Assembly: GCA_018710985.1 (NCBI GenBank)
Contig: DVIV01000011.1
Span: forward strand, 1 to 64,000
Direction: 5' to 3'
DNA: 64,000 bases
DNA from: Candidatus Limiplasma pullicola
Lineage (GTDB): Bacteria > Bacillota > Clostridia > Christensenellales > Aristaeellaceae
The notes below the pieces were generated by a model. The model saw only the letters and a program-made list of their open reading frames with translations, was not told where the DNA came from and did not search any database. Shown piece by piece: positions 35,238 through 43,518 of the stretch (positions are counted from its first letter, which is position 1; each line of letters opens with the position of its first letter). Both the position numbers and the translations under genes were made by a program.

Positions 35238-37040
35238 ATGAAGGCTTGGTCGAAAGGCGTCAGAATGGCAGCGGGCCTCGGCTACCTGCTGCTTGCGGCG
35301 GTGCTGTTCCTGGCCTCGCCATGGATTCGGCCCGTCCTGTCCACGGGGATTTTTCTGGCGGCGCTCTCCGCCGTGGTGCCATGGGCCTGCATGCGTCTGG
35401 GCACAGAGGGCTGGCTCCGCGGACGCGCGCTGGCCGGCCTGCTGGCTGCGGCGCTGTACGCGTCGTTCGCCTCCTTCGGGTACCACCTGTTTCTCTCCGG
35501 CGAGCGCATGGTGTTCAGCATAGGCCGCGTCGGCATGCTGCTGCTGGGCACGGCCTGGTTTGTGCCGGTTTTGCTGGTCCTGCTGGGGCTGCTGGAACGT
35601 GCCTGCGTGCGCATGTCCGGGCGCGCCGAGCCGTCCGGGCGCGCTTTGCGGCGGGCCTTCGGATGCCTCTGGGCCGTGGCGCTGGCCTGCCAGGCGGTGA
35701 TTGTCGTCAGCTTCTGGCCGGGCGGCTTTCCGCTCGACGCCATTTTGCAGCTTTATCAGGCGCTGGGGCTGGAGCCGCTCAACGACTGGCATCCCGTGCT
35801 GCACACGCTGCTGCACCGCTTCTTCCTGTTGTTCTTTGACCACCCCGGATATCTGGTGGCGGTACAGGGATTCTTCTTCTCGCTGGTGGTGGCGCGCGCC
35901 GCGCTGACCGCCTGCCGGTTTGGCGCCAGGGTGCGCACGGTGGCGCTGGGCGTGGCGGTGTTCTGCCTCCTGCCCAGTCAGGCGCTGAGCAACATCGGCC
36001 TGCTCAAGGACTTCCCCTTCACCTACGCGCTGGTGTGGGGCACGCTGCTGCTGGCCGAGCTGGCGCAGAGCCCGGAGAGGCTGCGCCGGCCGGGCTTCGT
36101 GATCCAGCTGGGGCTGTGCATGTTTCTAGTGGGCGGCCTGAGACACAACGGCATTCTGCCGATGCTCTTCATGGCGGCTGCGCTGGTCGTGGTGGGCGTG
36201 CGGCGGCGGCTTTTCGTCCGGGCGGCGGCGTGCGCGCTGGTGCCCGTGCTGCTGCTGGCGGGGTTCAGGGGGCCGGTGTACCGGCTGCTCAAGGTCCAGC
36301 CCAATACGGCTTCGATCTACACCACGATGTTTTGCGGCGTGGCCGCGTGCCTGCATCAGGGCAAGGACCTGAGCGACGAGACCATGTCCACGCTGCAGCG
36401 GGCCATGACGCTGGAGGAGTGGCGCACCTATTACAGCCGTTTTGAAGGTCATGACCAGTATCTCTACGCCCTGCCGAACGGGATGAATCTGACGCAGTAC
36501 ACCGCAGCCGAAGCCTTTTCCATCTATCTGGAGGCCCTGGCACGCTATCCCGATATTGTGATCAAGGACCGGCTGGACGGCATGAACCTTCTGTGGGACG
36601 TGACGCAGCCCGACGAAAGCTACAATACCGACTATTCCGACCACGCCTTCATCGAATCCGATATCGGGCTGGTGGTTCCGGGCGCTGAGCAGGGAGAGGC
36701 GTATCGCAATCCCTCTCTGATCGCGCGGGCATACCGCTGGGCTTCCGCCTTTCATTTCCCCGGTGAAGCGCTGACCGGCCAAGTGCACAACATGCTCCTG
36801 TGGCGCTCTGGCGCATGGCTGATCCTGCTGTGCGTGCTGGTGCTCTACTGGATCCGGCGGCGTCTTGCCGGCATGTGGCTGTGCGCCGCGCCGCTGCTGG
36901 GGAACCTGCTGGCCATGGTGCTGGTGCTCTACCACCAGAGTTTCCGCTACGTGTATTTCGTGCAGCCGCTGACGCTGTGCCTGCTGCTTCTGACGGTGCT
37001 CTTCGACGCGCGGCTAAGGCGCGCGGCCGTCCGCTCCTGA
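35238..37040 (+). CDS. Large polytopic membrane protein (DUF6020-like)
   Basis: 600 residues with about 12 predicted helices. A loop after the fourth helix reads FWPGGFPLDAILQLYQALGLEPLNDWHPVLHTLLHRFFL, a pattern of acidic and histidine residues. It recalls GT-C-type glycosyltransferase-like families of gut Clostridia (DUF6020). The soluble segment near residues 370-510 (CLHQGKDLSDETMSTL... to NPSLIARAYRWASAF) is probably extracytoplasmic. The role in envelope glycan assembly is inference. The start was set at MKAW after AAAGGAGG, 8 codons into the frame. Last gene of the operon, ending in a strong terminator. Confidence 0.65.
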   Translation: MKAWSKGVRMAAGLGYLLLAAVLFLASPWIRPVLSTGIFLAALSAVVPWACMRLGTEGWLRGRALAGLLAAALYASFASFGYHLFLSGERMVFSIGRVGMLLLGTAWFVPVLLVLLGLLERACVRMSGRAEPSGRALRRAFGCLWAVALACQAVIVVSFWPGGFPLDAILQLYQALGLEPLNDWHPVLHTLLHRFFLLFFDHPGYLVAVQGFFFSLVVARAALTACRFGARVRTVALGVAVFCLLPSQALSNIGLLKDFPFTYALVWGTLLLAELAQSPERLRRPGFVIQLGLCMFLVGGLRHNGILPMLFMAAALVVVGVRRRLFVRAAACALVPVLLLAGFRGPVYRLLKVQPNTASIYTTMFCGVAACLHQGKDLSDETMSTLQRAMTLEEWRTYYSRFEGHDQYLYALPNGMNLTQYTAAEAFSIYLEALARYPDIVIKDRLDGMNLLWDVTQPDESYNTDYSDHAFIESDIGLVVPGAEQGEAYRNPSLIARAYRWASAFHFPGEALTGQVHNMLLWRSGAWLILLCVLVLYWIRRRLAGMWLCAAPLLGNLLAMVLVLYHQSFRYVYFVQPLTLCLLLLTVLFDARLRRAAVRS

Positions 37041-37045
37041 CACAC

Positions 37046-37095
37046 AAAACAGGCACGCCGCCCCGGCGCTAAGCCGCGGGCGGCGTGCCTGTTTT
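37046..37095. terminator. Bidirectional terminator between the ManA operon and the UPF0597 gene
   Basis: 18-bp perfect stem AAAACAGGCACGCCGCCC/GGGCGGCGTGCCTGTTTT with a 14-nt loop, A- and T-rich at its base on both sides; it serves convergent genes. Confidence 0.9.
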
Positions 37096-37101
37096 GCGCC
37101 G

Positions 37102-38379
37102 TCAATTCTGGGTCATGATCTGCAAAATCTTGCGGTCGGTTTCCCGCATGCCGTCGCGGCCCAGCTCGCCCACGTTGCGGATGGTATTCTCGATCCCCTT
37201 GGAGAGTATGCCGTCGCCGCCGTAGAACTGATGGCCCTTGCGGTACATCTCAAAGCCCAGGATGCCCGCGTCCACCGCCGAGGCGATCTTGGCGGCGCAG
37301 GAGGGCTTGGCGCCGTCGCAGACGATGCCGCTGACGATGGCCAGCGCGTTGACGATGGTGTGGGCCACGGTTTTGTAGTCGCCCGTGAGCAGATAGGCGA
37401 TGCCCGCGCCCGCGCCGCTGCCCGCCGTCACGGCCCCGCAGTAGGCCGAGAGCTTCCCGATGGCCGTTTTCTGATGGATGGCGCACAGGTTGGCCACGGC
37501 CAGCGCGCGATAGAGCGCATCCCGGCTCTTGCCGTATTCACGGGCGTATTCCACCACGGGCAAAGACACCGTCAGCCCCTGATTGCCGCTGCCGGAATTG
37601 ATGACCACGGGCATTTCGCAGCCGCTCATGCGCGCGTCGCTGCCGGCGGCAGCGCGCGCCCGGGCGCGCACGCGCACGTCTGTGCCGTAGGTGTCCAGCA
37701 GCACGTTGCCGATGTCCGCGCCCCAGCCGCTTTTGAGCCCCTCTGCGGAAATGGCGGTGTTGCACTCGATCTGCCGGTCCAGCACCTCGCGCACGTCGTC
37801 CGGGTCCAGGCAGTCGGCAAACGCGCAGATGTTCTCCACGGTGAGCAGCGCATAGTCGACGGTCGGCTCGGCGCTTTCCACGCTGCCGTCCTCGCTGAAG
37901 AGCGTCTCCCCATCCACGCAAATGCTGACGATGTGCGTATGGCTGTGGCTGATGCGCACGCTGGCCTCATGCTCCCCGCTCCATACGGTCACGATCATGT
38001 CCAGCAAAATGCCGCTTTCCAGCGGCAGCACCTCGATGGGCGTCTCCGCGGCATAGCGCTCGATGGCCCCGATCTGCTCCTGGGTCACGCGGCCCAGCGC
38101 CTCCAGCCCCGCGCCCTCGTCGCCCGCGACGATGCCGGCGGCCACCGCCGCGCGGATGCCCTTCTGCCCGCCGGTGTTGGGCACGGTCACGCTTTTGACG
38201 TTCTTGATGATGTTTCCGCTGACCTGCGCGCGCACGCGTTCCGGCGTCCGTCCCAGGGCGTGCCGCGCCTTGGCCGCGCAGTAGGCCAAAGCGATGGGCT
38301 CGGTGCAGCCGGTGGCCGGCACCAGCTCCTCCCGCAGGATGGCGCAATAGGCCTGATACAGGGCGTCGTTTCGCTCCAT
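37102..38379 (-). CDS. UPF0597/CyuA-like protein (L-serine dehydratase/cysteine desulfidase family)
   Basis: 425 residues. The N-terminal LVPATGCTEPIALAYCAAKAR is the family signature. SGNIIKNVKSVTVPNTGGQKGI, VINSGSGNQGLTVSLP and GIVCDGAKPSCAAKIASAVDAG are also family motifs. Conserved cysteines in ATGCTEP, CDGAKPSC and nearby would ligate an Fe-S cluster. Characterised members split L-cysteine to pyruvate, sulfide and ammonia, or dehydrate serine. The start was set at MERNDAL after AGGAGG. Located 78 bp after cimA on the same strand; both touch pyruvate metabolism, which may explain the pairing. Confidence 0.85.
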   Translation of the reverse strand: MERNDALYQAYCAILREELVPATGCTEPIALAYCAAKARHALGRTPERVRAQVSGNIIKNVKSVTVPNTGGQKGIRAAVAAGIVAGDEGAGLEALGRVTQEQIGAIERYAAETPIEVLPLESGILLDMIVTVWSGEHEASVRISHSHTHIVSICVDGETLFSEDGSVESAEPTVDYALLTVENICAFADCLDPDDVREVLDRQIECNTAISAEGLKSGWGADIGNVLLDTYGTDVRVRARARAAAGSDARMSGCEMPVVINSGSGNQGLTVSLPVVEYAREYGKSRDALYRALAVANLCAIHQKTAIGKLSAYCGAVTAGSGAGAGIAYLLTGDYKTVAHTIVNALAIVSGIVCDGAKPSCAAKIASAVDAGILGFEMYRKGHQFYGGDGILSKGIENTIRNVGELGRDGMRETDRKILQIMTQN

Positions 38380-38457
38380 GGTTTGTCGCCTCCTGTTCAT
38401 TGTAGCAACAGCATACCATAAATCGCGGCCGTTGTACACGTTTTGCGGCCGGCGCCG

Positions 38458-40020
38458 CTAGGCCACGAAGGTCAGAAAATAGGTCAGCGAATCCTCAAGC
38501 GCCGCCAGGCACGCCTGGATGATGTTGGAGCTGACGCCCGTGGTGGTCCATACGTGCCCGCCGTCGGTGCTTTCAATCAGCACGCGCACCACGCTGGCCG
38601 TGCCGCCGCTGTCGATGACGCGCACCTTGAAATCGCGCAGGTGCATGCGCTCCACCTGCGGATAGAACACCAACAGCGCCTTTCTCAGCGCCAGGTCCAG
38701 CGCGTTCACAGGTCCGTCGCCCTCGGCGGCGTTGATCTCCTCGCGTCCGTCCACGCTTACCTTGATGTATGCCTGGGCGCTGCGCTCATCGCGCTGGTTG
38801 CCCGAAAGCACATGGAAATCCCGCACTTCAAAGTATTTTTTGCTCAGGCCCAGCGTGTCCAGCGCCATCAGGTCAAAGCTGCCGTCGGCGCTCTCGTAGG
38901 CGTAGCCGCGCAGCTCGCGCAGCTTGAGGCGTTCGGTCACCTGCTTGACGCGCGGGTCGTCCCGGCTGATATCGGGCAGCAGACGCTTGAGGCGCGCATA
39001 TACGCCCGTGCGCCCCACCTGCTCGCTGAGCAGAAAGCGCCGCTGGTTGCCCACGCTTTCCGGGGCGATATGCTCAAAGCTGGCCGCGTCCTTCACCACG
39101 CCGTCGATATGCATGCCGCCCTTGTGCGCAAAGGCGCTGTACCCCACGTAGGGGGCGCGGGGATTGGGGGTGAGGTTCATCACTTCCAGGATCTCGCGCG
39201 TGGTCCGGGTCAGCGTGTGCATCTTTTCCGGGGGCACCACCTCATAGCCCATCTTCAGCTGCAGCGTGGCCAGCAGCGTGCTCAGGTTGGTATTGCCGCA
39301 CCGCTCGCCCACGCCGCCCACGGTGGCCTGCACCATGTCCGCGCCCGCGCTGACGCACGCCAGGCTGCCCGCCACGGCCAGGCCCATGTCGTCATGGCAG
39401 TGGATGCCCACATGCACGCCGTCCAGCGCGCAGCATACCTCCGCCGTCCGGGCGCGCAGGGTTTCGGGCAGCGTGCCGCCCTTGGTATCGCACAAAACCA
39501 GCACGTCCGCGCCGCCCGCGCGCGCCGCCCTGAGGGCCTCCATGGCATAGTCCCGGTCATATTCCGCGCCGTCGAAGAAGTGCTCGGCGTCAAAGAGCAC
39601 GCGCCGCCCCTGCGACGCCAGAAAGGCGACGCTTTCACGGATCATGCGCAGGTTTTCCTGCGGCGTCACGCGCAGCACCTCCGTCGCCTGGCGGATATCC
39701 GCCTTGCCAAAGAGGCTCACCACCGGCTGCTGCGTGCGCAAAAGCGCGGCCAGCCCCGCGTCCCGCGCGGGGTCCGCACCCGCGCGGCACGTGCTGCCAA
39801 AGGGCACCAGCACGGCACGGGTCAGAAAGGGGGCCTTGCGCGCCTCCTCGAAGAAGGCCTCGTCCTTGGGGTTTCCGGTGGGGTTTCCCCCCTCGATGAG
39901 CGGGATGCCCAGCCGGTCCAGCGCCAGGGCGATCTTGCGCTTGTCCGAAAGCGAATGTTCCACACCCTCGCCCTGCGCGCCGTCGCGCAGAGTGGTATCC
40001 AAAAGCTCGATGCGCTGCAT
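38458..40020 (-). CDS. cimA: (R)-citramalate synthase
   Basis: Condenses pyruvate and acetyl-CoA to citramalate, the entry to isoleucine synthesis that bypasses threonine. It has 520 residues: a TIM-barrel HMGL domain with DTTLRDGAQGEGV, VGIHCHDDMGLAVA and GERCGNTNLST, then a LeuA-type regulatory domain (about 390-520). KGGMHIDGVVKDAASFEHIAPESVGNQRRFLLSEQVGRTGV is the pattern distinguishing CimA from LeuA. The start has AAAGGAG. It follows the serine hydrolase gene by 13 bp. Confidence 0.9.
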   Translation of the reverse strand: MQRIELLDTTLRDGAQGEGVEHSLSDKRKIALALDRLGIPLIEGGNPTGNPKDEAFFEEARKAPFLTRAVLVPFGSTCRAGADPARDAGLAALLRTQQPVVSLFGKADIRQATEVLRVTPQENLRMIRESVAFLASQGRRVLFDAEHFFDGAEYDRDYAMEALRAARAGGADVLVLCDTKGGTLPETLRARTAEVCCALDGVHVGIHCHDDMGLAVAGSLACVSAGADMVQATVGGVGERCGNTNLSTLLATLQLKMGYEVVPPEKMHTLTRTTREILEVMNLTPNPRAPYVGYSAFAHKGGMHIDGVVKDAASFEHIAPESVGNQRRFLLSEQVGRTGVYARLKRLLPDISRDDPRVKQVTERLKLRELRGYAYESADGSFDLMALDTLGLSKKYFEVRDFHVLSGNQRDERSAQAYIKVSVDGREEINAAEGDGPVNALDLALRKALLVFYPQVERMHLRDFKVRVIDSGGTASVVRVLIESTDGGHVWTTTGVSSNIIQACLAALEDSLTYFLTFVA

Positions 40021-40033
40021 GGAGCGTCTCCTT

Positions 40034-41092
40034 TCAGCGGCTGGCCGCCGCATAGACCGCATTGTGCAAAAGCCGCCTCACCCGGTAGATCTCCAGGCTG
40101 TCGCGCGAGGGACAGATGCGGTTGGTCAAAAAGATCACATACAGGCCGCTCGCGGGGTCCAGCGCGAAGCTGGTGCCGGTAAAGCCCGTATGCCCCACGG
40201 TTTCGCGGGGGAAGAGATCGCCGGTGTAGCCGTTGTCATACGCCGGCAGGTAGAATGACAGGCCGCGCCCCTGCGCCATGCCGGGGGTATGATTGCGCAT
40301 GGCCAGGTCCACCGTGGCGAGGCAGAGGTAGCAGGTGCCGTCGGGCAGCTGACCGCGGTGACAGAGCATCTGCAAAAACAGCGCCAGATCGTCCATGTTG
40401 CCAAACACGCCCGCGTTGCCCGCCACGCCGCCCAGGAAGCGCGCGTTTTCGTCATGCACCACGCCCTGCAGGCAGCGGCCGTCGTCCTGCATCTCGGTGG
40501 CGGCAATGTTGCCGTCCTGGGGCAGGTAGCCGGTATCGCGCATCTTGAGGGGCCAGAAGACCTCCTTCATGGCCAGTTCCTTCAAATCCATGCCGTAGAG
40601 GCATTCCAGCAGCTGCCCCAGCAAAATGAACCCCGCGCAGCAGTACCGCACCCGCGCGCCCGGCGGGGAGGCCAGCGGCGCCCGAAGGATCGTTTCCGCG
40701 CTGTTTTCCGGCTGGCCCGACAGTTCCCACAGGTGCAGCCCCGTGGGAAAGCCCGCCGTGTGCGTCAGGATCTGCGCGATAGTAATGTCGCTCTTGTCCG
40801 GCGGCGCATCCAGAAACGTGCCCAGCTTGTCCCACAGGCACAGCTTGCCCGCCTCCATGGCGCGCAGCGTCAGCATGCCCACCACCAGCGGCTTGGTGAT
40901 GGAAGCCAGATCATAGCGGGTATGCTCGTTGGTCAGCGGCGCGTCGTCGTCGATGGAGAGCCGCCCGTAGGCGCGGCGGTAGAGCACGCGCTCGCCGCGG
41001 CCTACCAGCAGACAGGCCGAGGGAAACGCGCCCGCCTCCAGCGCCCGGACAACCACCTCGTCCGCCAGCGAAAAATTGGGGCTATTGCGCAT
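40034..41092 (-). CDS. Serine hydrolase of the beta-lactamase/esterase (class C-like) family
   Basis: 352 residues, cytoplasmic by absence of a signal peptide. The catalytic S-x-x-K is SITK in YDLASITKPLVVGML. The YxN position reads YCCAGF, so the asparagine is replaced. The third motif is near HTGFTGTSFALDP (H-T-G in place of K-T-G). The pattern matches family XII esterases and AmpC-fold peptidases rather than true beta-lactamases. Natural substrate unknown; cell-wall peptides are plausible. The start MRNSPN has AAAGGAGG and overlaps the HAD gene stop by 11 bp. Confidence 0.83.
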   Translation of the reverse strand: MRNSPNFSLADEVVVRALEAGAFPSACLLVGRGERVLYRRAYGRLSIDDDAPLTNEHTRYDLASITKPLVVGMLTLRAMEAGKLCLWDKLGTFLDAPPDKSDITIAQILTHTAGFPTGLHLWELSGQPENSAETILRAPLASPPGARVRYCCAGFILLGQLLECLYGMDLKELAMKEVFWPLKMRDTGYLPQDGNIAATEMQDDGRCLQGVVHDENARFLGGVAGNAGVFGNMDDLALFLQMLCHRGQLPDGTCYLCLATVDLAMRNHTPGMAQGRGLSFYLPAYDNGYTGDLFPRETVGHTGFTGTSFALDPASGLYVIFLTNRICPSRDSLEIYRVRRLLHNAVYAAASR

Positions 41093-41780
41093 CTGCGCGC
41101 CTCCTTTGCGTTTCATTGGACCAGTGCACCACGGAAAAGCCGTCCGCGCCCTTCATCCGCCGCACCAGCTTTCGTTTGGGGTTGACGCCCACCTTGTGGG
41201 CGCACAGGGCCAGCATGGGCGCGTCGCCCGCGCTGTCGCCATAGGCCCAGGAGGCGGCATAGTCCACCATGTCGCCGTGCGCGGCCAGGTCCTCGGCCAG
41301 GCGCAGGGGCTTTTGCACGCCGCGGCAGTTTTCGCCCGCGATGAGGCCGGTATATACGCCGTTTTCCACATGCAGGCGCGTGCCGATGACGCGCCGGATG
41401 GGCAGCTCCTCTTTGAGCGCCTCCAGATAAAAGGCGGGCGATGCCGTAATCAGCAAAACCTCCGCCCCCTCGGCATGCCGCTTCCGCAGCTCCTCCACGC
41501 CCCGGGGATACAGCCGGGGAATCAGCTCCTCCCGGCAGAAGACGCGTCCCAGCGCCTCAACCTCAGCCTGTCCCCTCCCCGCCAGGAAGGACAGGCTCTC
41601 CCGCTTCGCCCGTTCCGCCGTGGTCAGGCGCAGGCCGTAGGCGGCCGCCCACAGCGCCGCGCGCGCCAGTCCGCCCGCGCCGGTCAGGCCTTTCGCATGG
41701 GCGTAGCGCACAAAGCGCACGATGGAATCGCCCCGGATCAGCGTCCCGTCAAAGTCAAAAAGCGCATAGGGCTTTTGCAA
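41082..41780 (-). CDS. HAD-IB family phosphatase (SerB-like)
   Basis: 232 residues. Motif I is FDFDGTL at residues 8-14. A helical cap follows, then motif II TAS in LLITASPAFYLEAL, K near QKPLRLAEDL, and motif III YGDSAGDAPML. HAD-IB members include phosphoserine phosphatase and phosphocholine phosphatases; the substrate is open. First gene of the run HAD, serine hydrolase, cimA, UPF0597. Confidence 0.85.
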   Translation of the reverse strand: MQKPYALFDFDGTLIRGDSIVRFVRYAHAKGLTGAGGLARAALWAAAYGLRLTTAERAKRESLSFLAGRGQAEVEALGRVFCREELIPRLYPRGVEELRKRHAEGAEVLLITASPAFYLEALKEELPIRRVIGTRLHVENGVYTGLIAGENCRGVQKPLRLAEDLAAHGDMVDYAASWAYGDSAGDAPMLALCAHKVGVNPKRKLVRRMKGADGFSVVHWSNETQRRRADAQ

Positions 41781-41826
41781 GTTCCTTCCCCTCCTGCCGG
41801 CATCGCGGACAAGCCGCTCCGTTGCG

Positions 41827-41835
41827 AGTATAGCA
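41827..41835 (-). promoter_or_regulatory. Extended -10 promoter for the HAD-cimA run
   Basis: Minus strand TGCTATACT, about 47 nt before the HAD start; the -35 is weak. Confidence 0.5.
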
Positions 41836-41863
41836 CGATTTGCGCAAAAACGCCACCGTCCGC

Positions 41864-41892
41864 TTGCATTCGCGGCGCAGGTATGATATAAA
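41864..41892 (+). promoter_or_regulatory. Promoter of the acyltransferase gene
   Basis: -35 TTGCAT, 17-bp spacer, -10 TATAAA; about 40 nt to the ATG at 41933. Confidence 0.6.
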
Positions 41893-41932
41893 AGGCAATG
41901 GAATCCGTTTTTTTGCTAGGTTGGAGGCGCTT

Positions 41933-42586
41933 ATGGGGAAGCTGTATACCGTTTTGCGCGGCGCTGCGCGCGTTTTGCTGCCGAAGATGCAGACCGAGTG
42001 GGCCGTGCCCTTTGACGGGCAGCCCAGCGTTTTTTGTCCCAATCACGCGGGCGCGTTCGGCCCCATCGACATGTGCGCGCTTTTCCCCCTGAGCGACCAC
42101 TGCCACCCCTGGCTCAACGCCGCCGTGATGGACCCCAAGCTGGTGCCCGCCTATGTGCGGCAGGACTACTGGTGGCGGCCCGGCTGCAGGCTGGAGCCGC
42201 TGTACAACGCGACGCTCCCCTATCTGGCGGCGGCGGTGCTGCCGCCCATCCTGCGCAGCGTGCCGGGCGTGCCGGTGTACCACGACATGCAGGTGATCAA
42301 AACCTTTCGCAAAAGCATCGAATACCTTCGCCAGGGGGAGCATCTGATCATCTTCCCCCAGCAGCCGTCGGGCTTTCAGGCCCATTACCAGGCGCTGAAC
42401 AAGGGCTTTTTGCAGATCGCGCCCATGGCCTGGCGCACGCTGAACCTGCGCCTCAAGTTCTACCCCGTGCATATCGACTACAAAAAGCACTTCTTCCGCA
42501 TCGGCGCCCCGGTGGAATACGACCCGGAGGTGAGCCTCAAGGAGCAGGAGCAACGCCTGCTTGACGGCATCGCGGCGGGGATCTAG
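41933..42586 (+). CDS. Putative lysophospholipid acyltransferase-like (PlsC-type) protein
   Basis: 217 residues. CPNHAGAFGPIDMCALFPL near residues 32-52 and LRQGEHLIIFPQQPSGFQ near 130 occupy the places of the NHxxxxD and FPEGTRS motifs of PlsC enzymes. The histidine-aspartate spacing is longer and the second motif lacks the glutamate, so this is a divergent member. It would acylate a glycerolipid at the membrane; no clear transmembrane helix is seen. The start MGKLYT has TTGGAGG. Monocistronic, convergent with the ROK kinase gene. Confidence 0.6.
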   Translation: MGKLYTVLRGAARVLLPKMQTEWAVPFDGQPSVFCPNHAGAFGPIDMCALFPLSDHCHPWLNAAVMDPKLVPAYVRQDYWWRPGCRLEPLYNATLPYLAAAVLPPILRSVPGVPVYHDMQVIKTFRKSIEYLRQGEHLIIFPQQPSGFQAHYQALNKGFLQIAPMAWRTLNLRLKFYPVHIDYKKHFFRIGAPVEYDPEVSLKEQEQRLLDGIAAGI

Positions 42587-42588
42587 GC

Positions 42589-42632
42589 AAAGCAAAAGGG
42601 ACCGTTTCCAGACGGACGGTCCCTTTTGCTTT
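42589..42632. terminator. Bidirectional terminator between the acyltransferase and ROK genes
   Basis: 17-bp stem AAAGCAAAAGGGACCGT/ACGGTCCCTTTTGCTTT; its right arm touches the last codon of the ROK gene. Confidence 0.85.
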
Positions 42633-43518
42633 ATCCCCGCTCCTCCAGCGCGCGCTTTCCGATGAGGTAGCTGCCCACCAGCCCGCTCACCGGGAACAGC
42701 GCCGGGGCCACGATGTACTCGTCGATGTGCTCCAGCACCGCGGGCGACTGCACGTAGCCGCCCAACAGGCGCAGCGTCTCCGCCCGCACCATGGGCAAAA
42801 GGGCCGCCCGCTGCATCACGCCGCCGCCCAGCAGAATGCGCTGGGGGCTGACGGTCAGGATCAGGTTGACGCACATCTGCGCCAGGTAATGCGCCTCGAT
42901 ACGGAAGGTGGGGTGATCGTCGGGCAGGTCGCGCGCGTCGCCGCCGATGCGCGCGCCGATGGCCGGGCCCGCGGCCAGCCCTTCCAGGCACCCGTCATGG
43001 TAGGGGCATACGCCGCGCGGGTTGGGATCGTCGGGATGCGGCCTGAGCAGCATGTGCCCCACCTCGGGATGCAAAAGGCCGTGCACCGTGCGGCCCCCCA
43101 CGTACACGCCGCCGCCCACGCCCGTGCCGATGGTCACATACACCGCGCTTTCGCAGCCCATCGCCGCGCCGCGCTCCACCTCCGCAATCACGGCGGCGTT
43201 CACGTCGGTGTCGATGGCGGCGGGGATGTCGCGTCCGTCCAGCAGGCCCTTGAGCAGCGGATAATTGCGCCACTTGAGCTTGGGCGTGGTGGTGATGTTG
43301 CCGTAGGTGGGCGAGGCGGGGTCAAGGTCCAGCGGGCCGAAGCTGCCCACGCCCAGCGCGTCGACGGCATGGTCGCGGAAAAACCCGGTCATGCGCGGCA
43401 TGGTGATCTCCGGGGCCTCGGTGGGAATCGTCAGGCGCTCCAGCTCCTGCCCGTCCCCGTCGTACACGGCCAGCACCATCTTGGTGCCGCCCGCTTCCAG
43501 CGCTCCGATTCTGGTCAT
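42631..43518 (-). CDS. ROK family sugar kinase (fructokinase-like)
   Basis: 295 residues. The N-terminal ATP motif IGALEAGGTKMVLAV, DTDVNAAVIAEVERGAAMG, and the phosphate-binding TIGTGVGGGVYVGG are present. The metal-binding HPEVGHMLLRPHPDD...GVCPYHDGCLEGL follows (Zn motif H-x11-C-x-C-like, here CPYHDGCLEG). This arrangement, with the YHDGCLEG segment, matches the fructokinase branch of ROK. The gene overlaps the upstream membrane-protein stop by 4 bp. A role in fructose, mannose or glucose phosphorylation is likely. Confidence 0.88.
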   Translation of the reverse strand: MTRIGALEAGGTKMVLAVYDGDGQELERLTIPTEAPEITMPRMTGFFRDHAVDALGVGSFGPLDLDPASPTYGNITTTPKLKWRNYPLLKGLLDGRDIPAAIDTDVNAAVIAEVERGAAMGCESAVYVTIGTGVGGGVYVGGRTVHGLLHPEVGHMLLRPHPDDPNPRGVCPYHDGCLEGLAAGPAIGARIGGDARDLPDDHPTFRIEAHYLAQMCVNLILTVSPQRILLGGGVMQRAALLPMVRAETLRLLGGYVQSPAVLEHIDEYIVAPALFPVSGLVGSYLIGKRALEERG

